From CAYVBE01 sp964448935 (GTDB lineage Bacteria > Planctomycetota > Brocadiia > SM23-32), in contig CAYVBE010000201.1 in the NCBI GenBank assembly GCA_964448935.1, positions 1 through 7,278 of the forward strand: a stretch of 7,278 nt of DNA, written 5' to 3'. The notes beneath the pieces are model-generated. The model was not told where the DNA came from. It made no database searches and saw only the letters and a program-made list of their open reading frames with translations. Below are positions 1 to 5,282 of this stretch, in pieces. A program made the position numbers and the translations under genes. Positions within the stretch are counted from its first letter, which is position 1. The number at the start of each line of letters is the position of its first letter.

Positions 1-656
1 GCCGTTCCCGGTGCGTCGGGCCGGTTGCGGGTCACCTCGTTCAGCAGCGTCTCGGCCTCTGCCAGTTTGTTCTGGTTGACCAGGACGTTGGTCAGAACTG
101 AGACTGCCTGGAGTCGCCTTTCCCCCTCCGGATAGTCCTCCAGGTATTGTGTAAGCTTCTGGGCGGCCTTCTCCGTCTCGCCGGCCCTCACCAGATTGGC
201 ACCCGTAAGGAACAGCGCCTGTGCCGCCAGTTCGTTGCCCGATTCGTAGACGCGCTGAAACTTCTCAGCCGCCTGTGCGGGCTGGCCTTGCCGGGCGTAG
301 GCATTGCCCAGCATGAACAGTCCCTTTTGGCGCAGCTCAGAGTCCGGGTGGTCTTGCTCCAGCCGGACGAGCGCGGAGGTCGCTCTCTCAAGGTCGTCGG
401 TTTGTAGGGAAGCGACCCCGAGCTGCAACAGCACTTCGTCCATGCGGAGAAACTCGGGGTAGTGCTCGACAATCTTCTCGTATTCCTCGATGGCCAGCCC
501 ATAGTCCTCGTTCTGCATGAGCCCGTCTGCAAAGGCCAGTATCACATCGGGTTCTTCGGTGACGGACGATCCCTCCGGCTGCCGGGCCGCTGAAGGTGCC
601 GTCAAGAGTGTCAGGCAGCAGAGAACGAAGCAGAATGCCGACAGTCGCACATTCAT
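1..656 (-). CDS. Exported tetratricopeptide-repeat protein, C-terminus cut off by the window edge
   Basis: Reading the minus strand from ATG at 656, the frame stays open to position 1, giving 218 complete codons and no stop, so the gene continues outside the window. Residues 1-24 look like a Sec signal peptide: Arg-4, a hydrophobic core at about 7-20, and a likely cleavage after Ser-Ala-Ala. The rest is all-helical with about five TPR-like units of 33-36 residues (roughly 37-68, 72-105, 110-140, 143-175, 181-212). These carry the typical small and aromatic spacing (LAIEEYEKIVEHYP, LGNAYARQGQPAQAAEKF). Such periplasmic TPR proteins (CpoB/YbgF- or BamD-like) act as protein-binding scaffolds in envelope assembly, but the partner here is unknown. 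The start is supported by GGAGAG at 661-666, four bases upstream. An in-frame ATG at 668 and another further upstream lack such a site. The family call is solid; the specific role is not. Confidence 0.85.
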   Translation of the reverse strand, partial: MNVRLSAFCFVLCCLTLLTAPSAARQPEGSSVTEEPDVILAFADGLMQNEDYGLAIEEYEKIVEHYPEFLRMDEVLLQLGVASLQTDDLERATSALVRLEQDHPDSELRQKGLFMLGNAYARQGQPAQAAEKFQRVYESGNELAAQALFLTGANLVRAGETEKAAQKLTQYLEDYPEGERRLQAVSVLTNVLVNQNKLAEAETLLNEVTRNRPDAPGT

Positions 657-774
657 GGTACTCTCCATCGGTGATGGCGGGAAAAACGGCGAAGGTGAAC
701 TCCCCAACGGTGCCTGGAAAGCGATCCGAAAGCCCTCCATCGGGCCGTCCGCACCACCGGGCTCAGAGGAATGC

Positions 775-803
775 ACGATACCAGAAAGTCCTCGGGGCTT
801 CAA
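775..803 (-). promoter_or_regulatory. Candidate sigma70-type promoter for the TPR gene
   Basis: On the minus strand there is TTGAAG (798-803), a 17-base spacer, and TATCGT (775-780) preceded by TGG, which fits an extended -10 element. It would start transcription near 768 and leave a leader of about 112 bases before the ATG at 656. The match is 4/6 in each box. The spacing and the TGn element are the main support. Confidence 0.45.
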
Positions 804-946
804 GTCTTCTGACGCCGCGGCAGCGTTCCTCCGGCGGTCCGCTCGAGCGACGCAGCCGGCCCATGCAGGGTCTCTCTCCTCGCCTCGGGATCACACCCGT
901 CCGGCGAGGGGGGCCGCAGCGTTCGCCGTCTACGTGGCCCGCGCGG
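804..946. other. Intergenic stretch between the divergent TPR and tRNA promoters, with a GC-rich hairpin
   Basis: The TPR-tRNA gap runs from 657 to 982. This central part holds no convincing gene; open frames crossing it have no ribosome-binding site and run through the tRNA. The one clear structure is an inverted repeat, CCTCGCC at 878-884 against GGCGAGG at 903-909. It is continued inside by CGGG (886-889) pairing with CCCG (896-899) around the loop ATCACA. No T-run follows on either strand, so it is not an obvious intrinsic terminator. A weaker outer pairing can be drawn (GACG 811-814 with CGTC 927-930, GCGGC 817-821 with GCCGC 913-917), but in such GC-rich DNA it may be chance. The nonamer GCAGCGTTC occurs twice (820-828 and 916-924). 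Confidence 0.4.
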
Positions 947-975
947 TTGGCGGCGGGACGGGAATTGGATATACT
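947..975 (+). promoter_or_regulatory. Promoter of the tRNA-Ser gene
   Basis: TTGGCG at 947-952 (-35), a 17-base spacer, and TATACT at 970-975 (-10, 5/6 to consensus). The predicted start, about seven bases after the -10 box, falls at 982 or 983, where the mature tRNA begins. The GC-rich segment GGTCGGC between the -10 box and the start resembles a discriminator of the stringently controlled type. That regulatory reading is inference. Confidence 0.7.
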
Positions 976-982
976 GGTCGGC

Positions 983-1072
983 GGAGAGGTGCCGGAGCGG
1001 CCGAACGGGGCGGTTTCGAAAACCGCTGGACCCAGCAGGGTCCCGGGGGTTCGAATCCCTCCCTCTCCGCCA
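983..1072 (+). tRNA. tRNA-Ser, anticodon CGA, CCA end encoded
   Basis: A full class II cloverleaf can be drawn by eye. The acceptor stem is GGAGAGG (983-989) with CCTCTCC (1062-1068). The D-stem is CCG (992-994) with CGG (1006-1008). The anticodon stem is GCGGT (1010-1014) with ACCGC (1022-1026), around the loop TTCGAAA with anticodon CGA at 1017-1019. The long variable arm typical of Ser tRNA is GGACCC (1028-1033) with GGGTCC (1038-1043) and a four-base loop. The T-stem is GGGGG (1045-1049) with CCCTC (1057-1061), including one G-U pair, and the loop is TTCGAAT. The discriminator base is G1069, the serine identity type, and CCA follows at 1070-1072. It reads UCG codons. Confidence 0.97.
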
Positions 1073-1089
1073 TTTCCTCGGTCGTCCGC

Positions 1090-1140
1090 CGACTCACTCG
1101 AGTGCGCGTGACCGTGGCGCGGGAGTCGTGCGTCTTTTTT
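1090..1140 (+). terminator. Possible terminator after the tRNA
   Basis: CGACTC (1090-1095) can pair with GAGTCG (1123-1128). The enclosed sequence can form a short CGCG (1105-1108) to CGCG (1118-1121) stem, and six T residues follow at 1135-1140. Six bases lie between the outer stem and the T-run, and the structure is branched, so it is not canonical. The location just after the tRNA is the best argument for it. Confidence 0.3.
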
Positions 1141-1273
1141 CCCGCTGTTTTCTATCTCTACGGCCTTTCATCCTTTTCCGTCCACCGTGCCGCGATTCTG
1201 TGCCGAATGGCCCTTGAGGCGCGGGGCGGGCGCGTGCGGCTGGCGCGGCTCCGGGCCCCGCACTGGGAAAGCG
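1141..1273. other. Intergenic stretch with no recognised gene
   Basis: The gap from the tRNA to the STAS-like gene is 1073-1382. This middle part begins pyrimidine-rich (about 1132-1175) and becomes very GC-rich (about 1215-1262). No coding frame with a ribosome-binding site and no RNA family is recognised here. The signals on either side, a possible terminator before and a promoter and leader after, are listed separately. Confidence 0.5.
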
Positions 1274-1303
1274 TTGAAAGTCGGTCCCGCGGGTTGTTAG
1301 GCT
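1274..1303 (+). promoter_or_regulatory. Candidate promoter for the STAS-like gene
   Basis: TTGAAA at 1274-1279 (5/6 to the -35 consensus), an 18-base spacer, and TAGGCT at 1298-1303 (3/6) preceded by TGT, an extended -10 motif. The start would be near 1310, giving a leader of about 73 bases. The -10 box is weak, so this is tentative. Confidence 0.35.
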
Positions 1304-1313
1304 CTCACTACGC

Positions 1314-1340
1314 AGCCGCTGCATAACCGGGCGGCTTTTT
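1314..1340 (+). terminator. Terminator-like hairpin in the leader of the STAS-like gene
   Basis: AGCCGC (1314-1319) pairs with GCGGCT (1331-1336) across an 11-base loop, with a run of five T residues at 1336-1340. It lies about 43 bases before the STAS start codon and just after the candidate promoter. It could end transcripts coming from the tRNA side or act as an attenuator. AACCG in its loop (1325-1329) can instead pair with CGGTT at 1341-1345. A second hairpin, GGCTC (1352-1356) with GAGCC (1365-1369), ends directly before the ribosome-binding site. Confidence 0.45.
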
Positions 1341-1382
1341 CGGTTGCGGCGGGCTCGACCATCTGAGCCGAAAGGGCTTGCG

Positions 1383-1766
1383 ATGAAGTGGGAGACAGTG
1401 GCCGGGGACGGTTTTCTGCTGGTCCGCGTCGCCCAGAAGACTCTTGTGAAGAGACCGGATTGGGGCGACCTGGACCTGGCGGACGACCCGCCGTCGGCCC
1501 TGGTGGTGCTGGACCTGGAACAACCGGAGTTCGTCAGCAGCCTTTTCTGGGAGGGCTGCCGGGACTGGGCCAGGGAGCTGGTGCGCTCCGGCCGGACGCT
1601 GGCGCTGCTGCACCTGGACGAGACCCAGCAGCCGATGCTGAACCTGGTTCCGGACCTGGACCAGGTGCCCGTCTTCGGCAGCCGCCGCGAGGTGCAGGGA
1701 TACGTCCGCCGGCAGCACCCGCCGCATCCGCACGTGGCCGCCCGGGGGCGCGGGGGAACGGGCTGA
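1383..1766 (+). CDS. Small STAS-like protein (anti-sigma-factor-antagonist fold), divergent
   Basis: The 127-residue protein has the order of a STAS domain. A strand at about 39-45 (ALVVLDL) is followed by the turn where SpoIIAA-type proteins carry the phosphorylated serine (here FVSSLF, 50-55), an amphipathic helix (about 56-69), a strand (RTLALLHL, 71-78), a helix ending in LVPDLDQVPVF (88-98), and a final acidic/basic segment. STAS proteins usually relay regulatory signals through a partner kinase or anti-sigma factor. The usual D-S-S/T-G-L is not kept: Ser52-Ser53 are present but the following Gly is missing, so phosphorylation is uncertain. The last ~18 residues are rich in His, Pro, Gly and Arg and look disordered. 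ATG at 1383 has AAAGGG six bases upstream (1371-1376). A TTG at 1344 in the same frame would add 13 residues but falls in the leader structures. No anti-sigma or kinase gene is adjacent. The assignment rests on fold pattern only. Confidence 0.6.
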   Translation: MKWETVAGDGFLLVRVAQKTLVKRPDWGDLDLADDPPSALVVLDLEQPEFVSSLFWEGCRDWARELVRSGRTLALLHLDETQQPMLNLVPDLDQVPVFGSRREVQGYVRRQHPPHPHVAARGRGGTG

Positions 1767-1790
1767 AACGCCGCCGTCGGGCGGGGTTCT
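1767..1790. terminator. Possible bidirectional terminator between convergent genes
   Basis: Directly after the STAS stop codon, CCGCC (1771-1775) pairs with GGCGG (1780-1784) over the tetraloop GTCG. A G-G mismatch follows, then AAC (1767-1769) pairs with GTT (1786-1788). The flanking A and T bases give short U-tracts in both directions. It sits in the 37-base gap between the STAS gene and the end of the GH4 gene, where a shared terminator would be expected. The U-tracts are weak. Confidence 0.45.
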
Positions 1791-1803
1791 TGGAGCGCAG
1801 CTT

Positions 1804-3114
1804 TCAATCCTTGAACGTGGGCATCTCGTCCTTCTCGGCCTCGTACATCTCGTCCACCATCTCGCGGATCTCCTGCAGGCTCAGCACCGCGCTGGTCAGC
1901 GGGTCGTAGGCGACGGAGTGATACAGCAACTCCTTGTCGCCGGACAGGATGGCCTCCACGGCCATCGTGATGGAGCGCACCTGCATGCTGTTCAGGGCGG
2001 CGAGCTGCGGCGGCAATTCTCCTACCACGCACGGCCGGATGCCCGAACCGTCCGCGTAGCAGGGCACCTCTACGCTGCAGCCTTCCGGCAGATTGTGGAT
2101 CAGGCCGCGGTTGGCCACCGTGCCGTTGAACCGGAAGGGCTCGCCGCTTACCACGCCGTTGATGATGTAGGAGCCGTATTCGTGCCCCCGGTTGACCTCG
2201 AACTCCTCCTCCTGCTCGGCTTTCTGGCGCAGCGCTTTCATGTGCTCGGAGCGGTTCAGGCCGTAGATCTTTTTGATGTAGCCGGTCTCACCGTTGAAGC
2301 CCTCCCCCATGTAATTCTCCACGAGGTCCTCGCGCTTGCGGAACCAGGGATTGTATTCGGAATTGTGGCCGCTGGATTCGGTGACGTAGTAACCGAGCTG
2401 TCGCAGCATCTCTACGCGCACCGTGTTCCCCTCGTACCACTCCTCATTCTCCCGGGCGGCGTGGCGGATGCGCGGATAGGCGTCCTCGCCTTTGTGGTAA
2501 TACTCCAGTACCCATGCGGTGTGGTTGATGCCGGCGATCCAGGAGCTGCACTCCTCGTGGTCGGCGCCGATGATGCGTGCCAGCTCTTTGTGAGCGCCCT
2601 GGACGCTGTGGCAGAGGCCGATGACCTGTACGTCCGTGGTCCGGCGCACGGCGTGGCAGAGCATGGACATAGGGTTGGTGTAGTTGAGCATGGGCGCGCC
2701 GGGGCAGAGCCTCTCCATGTCCCGTGCGATCTCGATCATGTCCGGTATGGTGCGGGCGGCGCGGAATATGCCGCCCGGTCCCATGGTGTCGCCGATGCAC
2801 TGGTCCACGCCGTACTTCAGCGGGATGTCAATCTCCCTGTGGATCGGCTCGGTGCCGCCGACCAGGATGGAGCAGATGACAAAATCGGCCCCGTCCAGGG
2901 CCTCCTGGCGATCCGTAGTGGCCACGACCTTTGCCGGCAAATTCTGCTGGTTTATAAGCCGGTTGGCGATGGTCTCCATGTGGCCCAGCGGTTCCGAGGC
3001 GATGTCCATCAGCCGGAACGTGGCGTCCTGGAGGGCGGGGAAGGTGAGGGAGTCCCTGATCATTGCCTGCGCGAAAACGTGACTTCCGGCGCCGATGATT
3101 GCGATGTCGGCCAT
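1804..3114 (-). CDS. melA: Alpha-galactosidase, glycoside hydrolase family 4 (MelA type)
   Basis: This 436-residue cytoplasmic enzyme is predicted to hydrolyse alpha-galactosides (melibiose, raffinose type) by the NAD+- and Mn2+-dependent redox-elimination mechanism of GH4. The N-terminal Rossmann motif is GAGSHVF (8-14), followed by an acidic strand end at Asp37. NYTNPM is at 144-149. The metal-binding Cys is C168 in GLCHSVQ, and the metal-binding His is H198 in GINHTAW, matching Cys174/His203 of Thermotoga AglA. Segments GYYVTESS and VEVPC, and GELPPQLAALN near the C-terminus, resemble Bacillus MelA closely as I recall it, and the length (about 432 there) agrees. ATG at 3114 has AGGAG at 3122-3126. 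The frame is open to a TTG at 3252, but those 46 extra residues do not fit the family and would cover the promoter region. The gene lies 134 bases downstream of the RNase H gene and may be read from the operon as well as from its own promoter. Alpha-glucosidase or another GH4 specificity is possible but less likely. Confidence 0.88.
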   Translation of the reverse strand: MADIAIIGAGSHVFAQAMIRDSLTFPALQDATFRLMDIASEPLGHMETIANRLINQQNLPAKVVATTDRQEALDGADFVICSILVGGTEPIHREIDIPLKYGVDQCIGDTMGPGGIFRAARTIPDMIEIARDMERLCPGAPMLNYTNPMSMLCHAVRRTTDVQVIGLCHSVQGAHKELARIIGADHEECSSWIAGINHTAWVLEYYHKGEDAYPRIRHAARENEEWYEGNTVRVEMLRQLGYYVTESSGHNSEYNPWFRKREDLVENYMGEGFNGETGYIKKIYGLNRSEHMKALRQKAEQEEEFEVNRGHEYGSYIINGVVSGEPFRFNGTVANRGLIHNLPEGCSVEVPCYADGSGIRPCVVGELPPQLAALNSMQVRSITMAVEAILSGDKELLYHSVAYDPLTSAVLSLQEIREMVDEMYEAEKDEMPTFKD

Positions 3115-3150
3115 CTGATCTCTCCTGGCTTGCACGGGGATGCGATCGAG

Positions 3151-3177
3151 GCCGGCGGAAAGCCAGCCGGCGGAAAA
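3151..3177. repeat. Direct repeat in the melA leader, possible operator
   Basis: GCCGGCGGAAA occurs at 3151-3161 and again at 3166-3176, a 15-base period, with a further shared A at 3177 in the second copy. GCCGGC is itself palindromic, so the two copies can also pair as a hairpin in the transcript. The pair covers the predicted transcription start (about 3176) and the first bases downstream, a common place for a repressor site. A protein that binds it is not identified. Confidence 0.4.
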
Positions 3178-3182
3178 CACAG

Positions 3183-3211
3183 ATTCTATGCTACGAGGGC
3201 ATCGGGCGCAA
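3183..3211 (-). promoter_or_regulatory. Candidate promoter for melA
   Basis: On the minus strand there is TTGCGC (3206-3211), a 17-base spacer, and TAGAAT (3183-3188, 5/6 to the -10 consensus). The start would be near 3176, about 62 bases before the melA ATG. The -35 match is only 3/6. Its place in the only sizeable gap among the minus-strand genes supports it. Confidence 0.45.
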
Positions 3212-3248
3212 AGAGAAGGCAGAGTATGGGCGGCACACTGGTGGCGGA

Positions 3249-3815
3249 TCAATTGCGGCGGGCGGCCTTTGAGGCGCAGGAGTCGGCGCGGTGGTTCTTT
3301 TCCCTCCGAATATGCCGGGCTTCCCAGTCGTCGAACTGTGCCAGGAGTTCCATCACCTCGCCGTGCAGTGGCTTCAGGCGCGCGTTTTTCACCTGATAGG
3401 TGCCCTGTATCTGGCGGATCATCAACTGGCTGTCGCTGCGCAGCGACACCTCTCGGACGCCCAGTTCCCGGGCTTTCTGCAGCACTCGGATGGCGGCGCG
3501 GTATTCGGCCACGTTGTTGGTGGTCTTGCCGATGGGCTCTCCCCAGGCCATGACCTCGCGGCCGTCGGGAGTGCGGATGACCATGCCGATGCCGGCGGGA
3601 CCGGGGTTCCCGCGTGATGCGCCGTCGCTGTAGAGCAGGGCAGCGCCGCCCTTGAGCTTCTTCGCGGGAGCCTCCTCAGGCTCCGGCGGCAGGTGCTGCC
3701 GGATCTGGCGGAATAGTTCGTCCACCTCATTGCGATCAGTTTCGGGGACAAGGTCGTACAGCCGGTCCCACTGTATGGCTTCGTAGACTGCTTTGAGCAG
3801 CTTCTGCCTGTCCAT
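3249..3815 (-). CDS. rnhA: Ribonuclease HI family protein with a helical N-terminal extension
   Basis: The 188-residue protein should cleave the RNA strand of RNA-DNA hybrids, as in R-loop and primer removal. All four acidic active-site residues of the family are visible: D64 in YSDGASRGNPGPAG, E104 in NNVAEY, D128 in SDSQLMIRQI, and D178 in NHRAD. The core (about 58-188) lacks the basic handle of E. coli RNase HI and resembles the compact type seen in Gram-positive, mycobacterial and archaeal proteins. Residues 1-55 are an acidic, mostly helical extension that is not the aromatic hybrid-binding domain of other RNases H; its role is unknown. The ATG at 3815 lies two bases after the stop of the upstream kinase gene. 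Its GAGGAA ribosome-binding site is formed by the kinase's last Glu codons and is followed by the TAG stop, so translational coupling is likely. Confidence 0.92.
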   Translation of the reverse strand: MDRQKLLKAVYEAIQWDRLYDLVPETDRNEVDELFRQIRQHLPPEPEEAPAKKLKGGAALLYSDGASRGNPGPAGIGMVIRTPDGREVMAWGEPIGKTTNNVAEYRAAIRVLQKARELGVREVSLRSDSQLMIRQIQGTYQVKNARLKPLHGEVMELLAQFDDWEARHIRREKNHRADSCASKAARRN

Positions 3816-3817
3816 TG

Positions 3818-5257
3818 CTATTCCTCTTCAAGTCGGCAGCGGCGTGGACCGAACGTGAAGGCGCCCGGGCTGGTGCCGTCGAAGATGTCCGGTTCCAGGC
3901 CGGTGGTCCACTCGTATTCCTCGGCGGCCTGCCGGATCCGCGGTTCGACGTCGGCGTCGGCCAGCACGGCGACGGTGCCACCGGAGCCACCACCGGTGAT
4001 CTTGGCCCCGTAGACGCCGCGCTCCGGGCCGAGCCGCCGGGCCAGGGCCACCAGCAGGTCCGTCTCGGCGCATCCCAGCCTGCAGTTCCACCCGTAGGAG
4101 GCGTGGCTGGCATACATCAGCCCGCCCGCCTCCACCAGGGCCGTCCGGTCGCCGGCCCGTGCGCGGTCCATGCACCCGATGAACGCCTCCACGCGCCGGT
4201 TCTCGAATACCGGATGGTCCGTGCCCGCGCGCACCCGGTAGGTGGTTTCCGGGTCCACCTGTGTGACGGGGTCCGTCGTCTCGCCGTATTCCTCCAGGAA
4301 GTCAGATCCCCGCATCTCCTGCGGAATCAGGTGGCGGAGCTCCGACACGTATTGCGCCGGCGGAATGCTGCACAGATACTCGTCCGCCTCCGTTATGGTC
4401 TGGCCGCGCTTCCGCTTCTCCTCCAGGATGATCTTCAGGCCCATGAAAGCCGACACGCGCGCACGCGTGTAGGCGTCGCCCGCAACGCTGTGCTGCACTC
4501 GGCTGCTGAGCCCGAAGACGCGGATGCCCGGCGGCAGCTCGTGCTGACCCATTATCGTGCAGGGACGGCAGCGGATGGCCAGCAGCTTGCCCGCCTCCCC
4601 GAGCGCCGCCGTGGTCTGGTCCATGATGCCGCAGGCGGCGCCGACGACCCGGTTCTCGATCATCTGCGCCAGCGTGCAGAACCGCTCCGGCTCGATCTCG
4701 ATGTCGAAGTGCGCGGCGACGGCGTAGAGCGCCGCCACCTCCAGGGCAGCGCTGCTGGCGACGCCCACGCCGATGGGGACGTCGCTCCAGAGCAGAAAGC
4801 CTCCGCCCGGCGCCGGGGTGTGGCCGGTCTCCTTCTCCAGCACCAGGGGCGCGCCCACCACGTAGCCGGCCCAGCCGGATTCCGGATCGCCGCTCAGCCG
4901 GGCGTTCAACTCGGAGTAGGGCTTCAGGCTGCCGTCATCCTCCCGCATCTCGCCGACGTCGAACCGGGCGTCGCACGGCCTGCCCGCGGCGGCGAAGGTG
5001 GCGCTGTGGGCGCGCAGCACGGGGTCGGACCGGGGCTGGTAGGCCGCGATGGCGGCCCGAGCGAGGGTGGCCTCGAAGACCACCGAGCCGCTGTAATCCG
5101 CTATGCCGCCCATGCAGTCAATGCGGGCCGGCGCGCGGGCGATGGTGATGGGCCGGCCGGGCTGAAAGAGGTGCGGCCCCCGCGAGGCGAGGTAATCCGT
5201 GAATGCCTGGGGGAGGCCTTCGGCGCCACGGGCACTTTCGTCGAAGATCAGTCGCAT
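3818..5257 (-). CDS. GHMP-family sugar 1-kinase, L-arabinokinase/galactokinase-like
   Basis: The 479-residue protein belongs to the galactokinase branch of GHMP kinases, which phosphorylate C1 of a sugar with ATP in the cytoplasm. Motif 1 (about 40-58) reads ARAPARIDCMGGIADYSG. The galactokinase GEHTDY is replaced by GGIADY, the form I know from plant L-arabinokinase (ARA1), whose C-terminal half this protein follows along its length. The ATP loop is PIGVGVASSAAL (161-172). The likely catalytic Asp is D213 in CGIMDQ. Motif 3 is ITGGGSGG (420-427). Shared later segments include EYLCSIPP, DPVTQVDPETTYRVRA and the C-terminal GTSPGA. L-arabinose and galactose share their stereochemistry at the pyranose carbons the enzyme reads, so the substrate cannot be fixed here; the nearby alpha-galactosidase favours galactose. 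No strong ribosome-binding site precedes ATG 5257. The gene begins 25 bases after the radC stop and nearly abuts the RNase H gene. Confidence 0.85.
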   Translation of the reverse strand: MRLIFDESARGAEGLPQAFTDYLASRGPHLFQPGRPITIARAPARIDCMGGIADYSGSVVFEATLARAAIAAYQPRSDPVLRAHSATFAAAGRPCDARFDVGEMREDDGSLKPYSELNARLSGDPESGWAGYVVGAPLVLEKETGHTPAPGGGFLLWSDVPIGVGVASSAALEVAALYAVAAHFDIEIEPERFCTLAQMIENRVVGAACGIMDQTTAALGEAGKLLAIRCRPCTIMGQHELPPGIRVFGLSSRVQHSVAGDAYTRARVSAFMGLKIILEEKRKRGQTITEADEYLCSIPPAQYVSELRHLIPQEMRGSDFLEEYGETTDPVTQVDPETTYRVRAGTDHPVFENRRVEAFIGCMDRARAGDRTALVEAGGLMYASHASYGWNCRLGCAETDLLVALARRLGPERGVYGAKITGGGSGGTVAVLADADVEPRIRQAAEEYEWTTGLEPDIFDGTSPGAFTFGPRRCRLEEE

Positions 5258-5282
5258 GGATCGGTCCGGTCGAGGGTTCTGA

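Noticed and set aside
983..1072. The tRNA as an integration site for a mobile element
   Set aside because: I found no second copy of the tRNA 3' end in the window and no integrase or phage gene.
1095..1104. Perfect palindrome CACTCGAGTG after the tRNA
   Set aside because: A 10-bp palindrome in GC-rich DNA is expected by chance, and it partly overlaps the possible terminator stem. There is no second matching site.
517..1326. Plus-strand open frames (517-1326 and 596-1111) running through the tRNA gene
   Set aside because: They cross the tRNA and both promoters, and the protein looks like translated intergenic DNA.
3115..3252. Longer melA product starting at TTG 3252
   Set aside because: The extra 46 residues precede the Rossmann motif that normally lies at the very N-terminus of GH4 enzymes, and a good ribosome-binding site serves ATG 3114.
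1918..3396. 492-codon plus-strand open frame opposite melA and the end of rnhA
   Set aside because: It is an antisense shadow produced by high GC at third codon positions. The minus-strand protein has every GH4 motif, while this frame has no recognisable domain and spans two genes.
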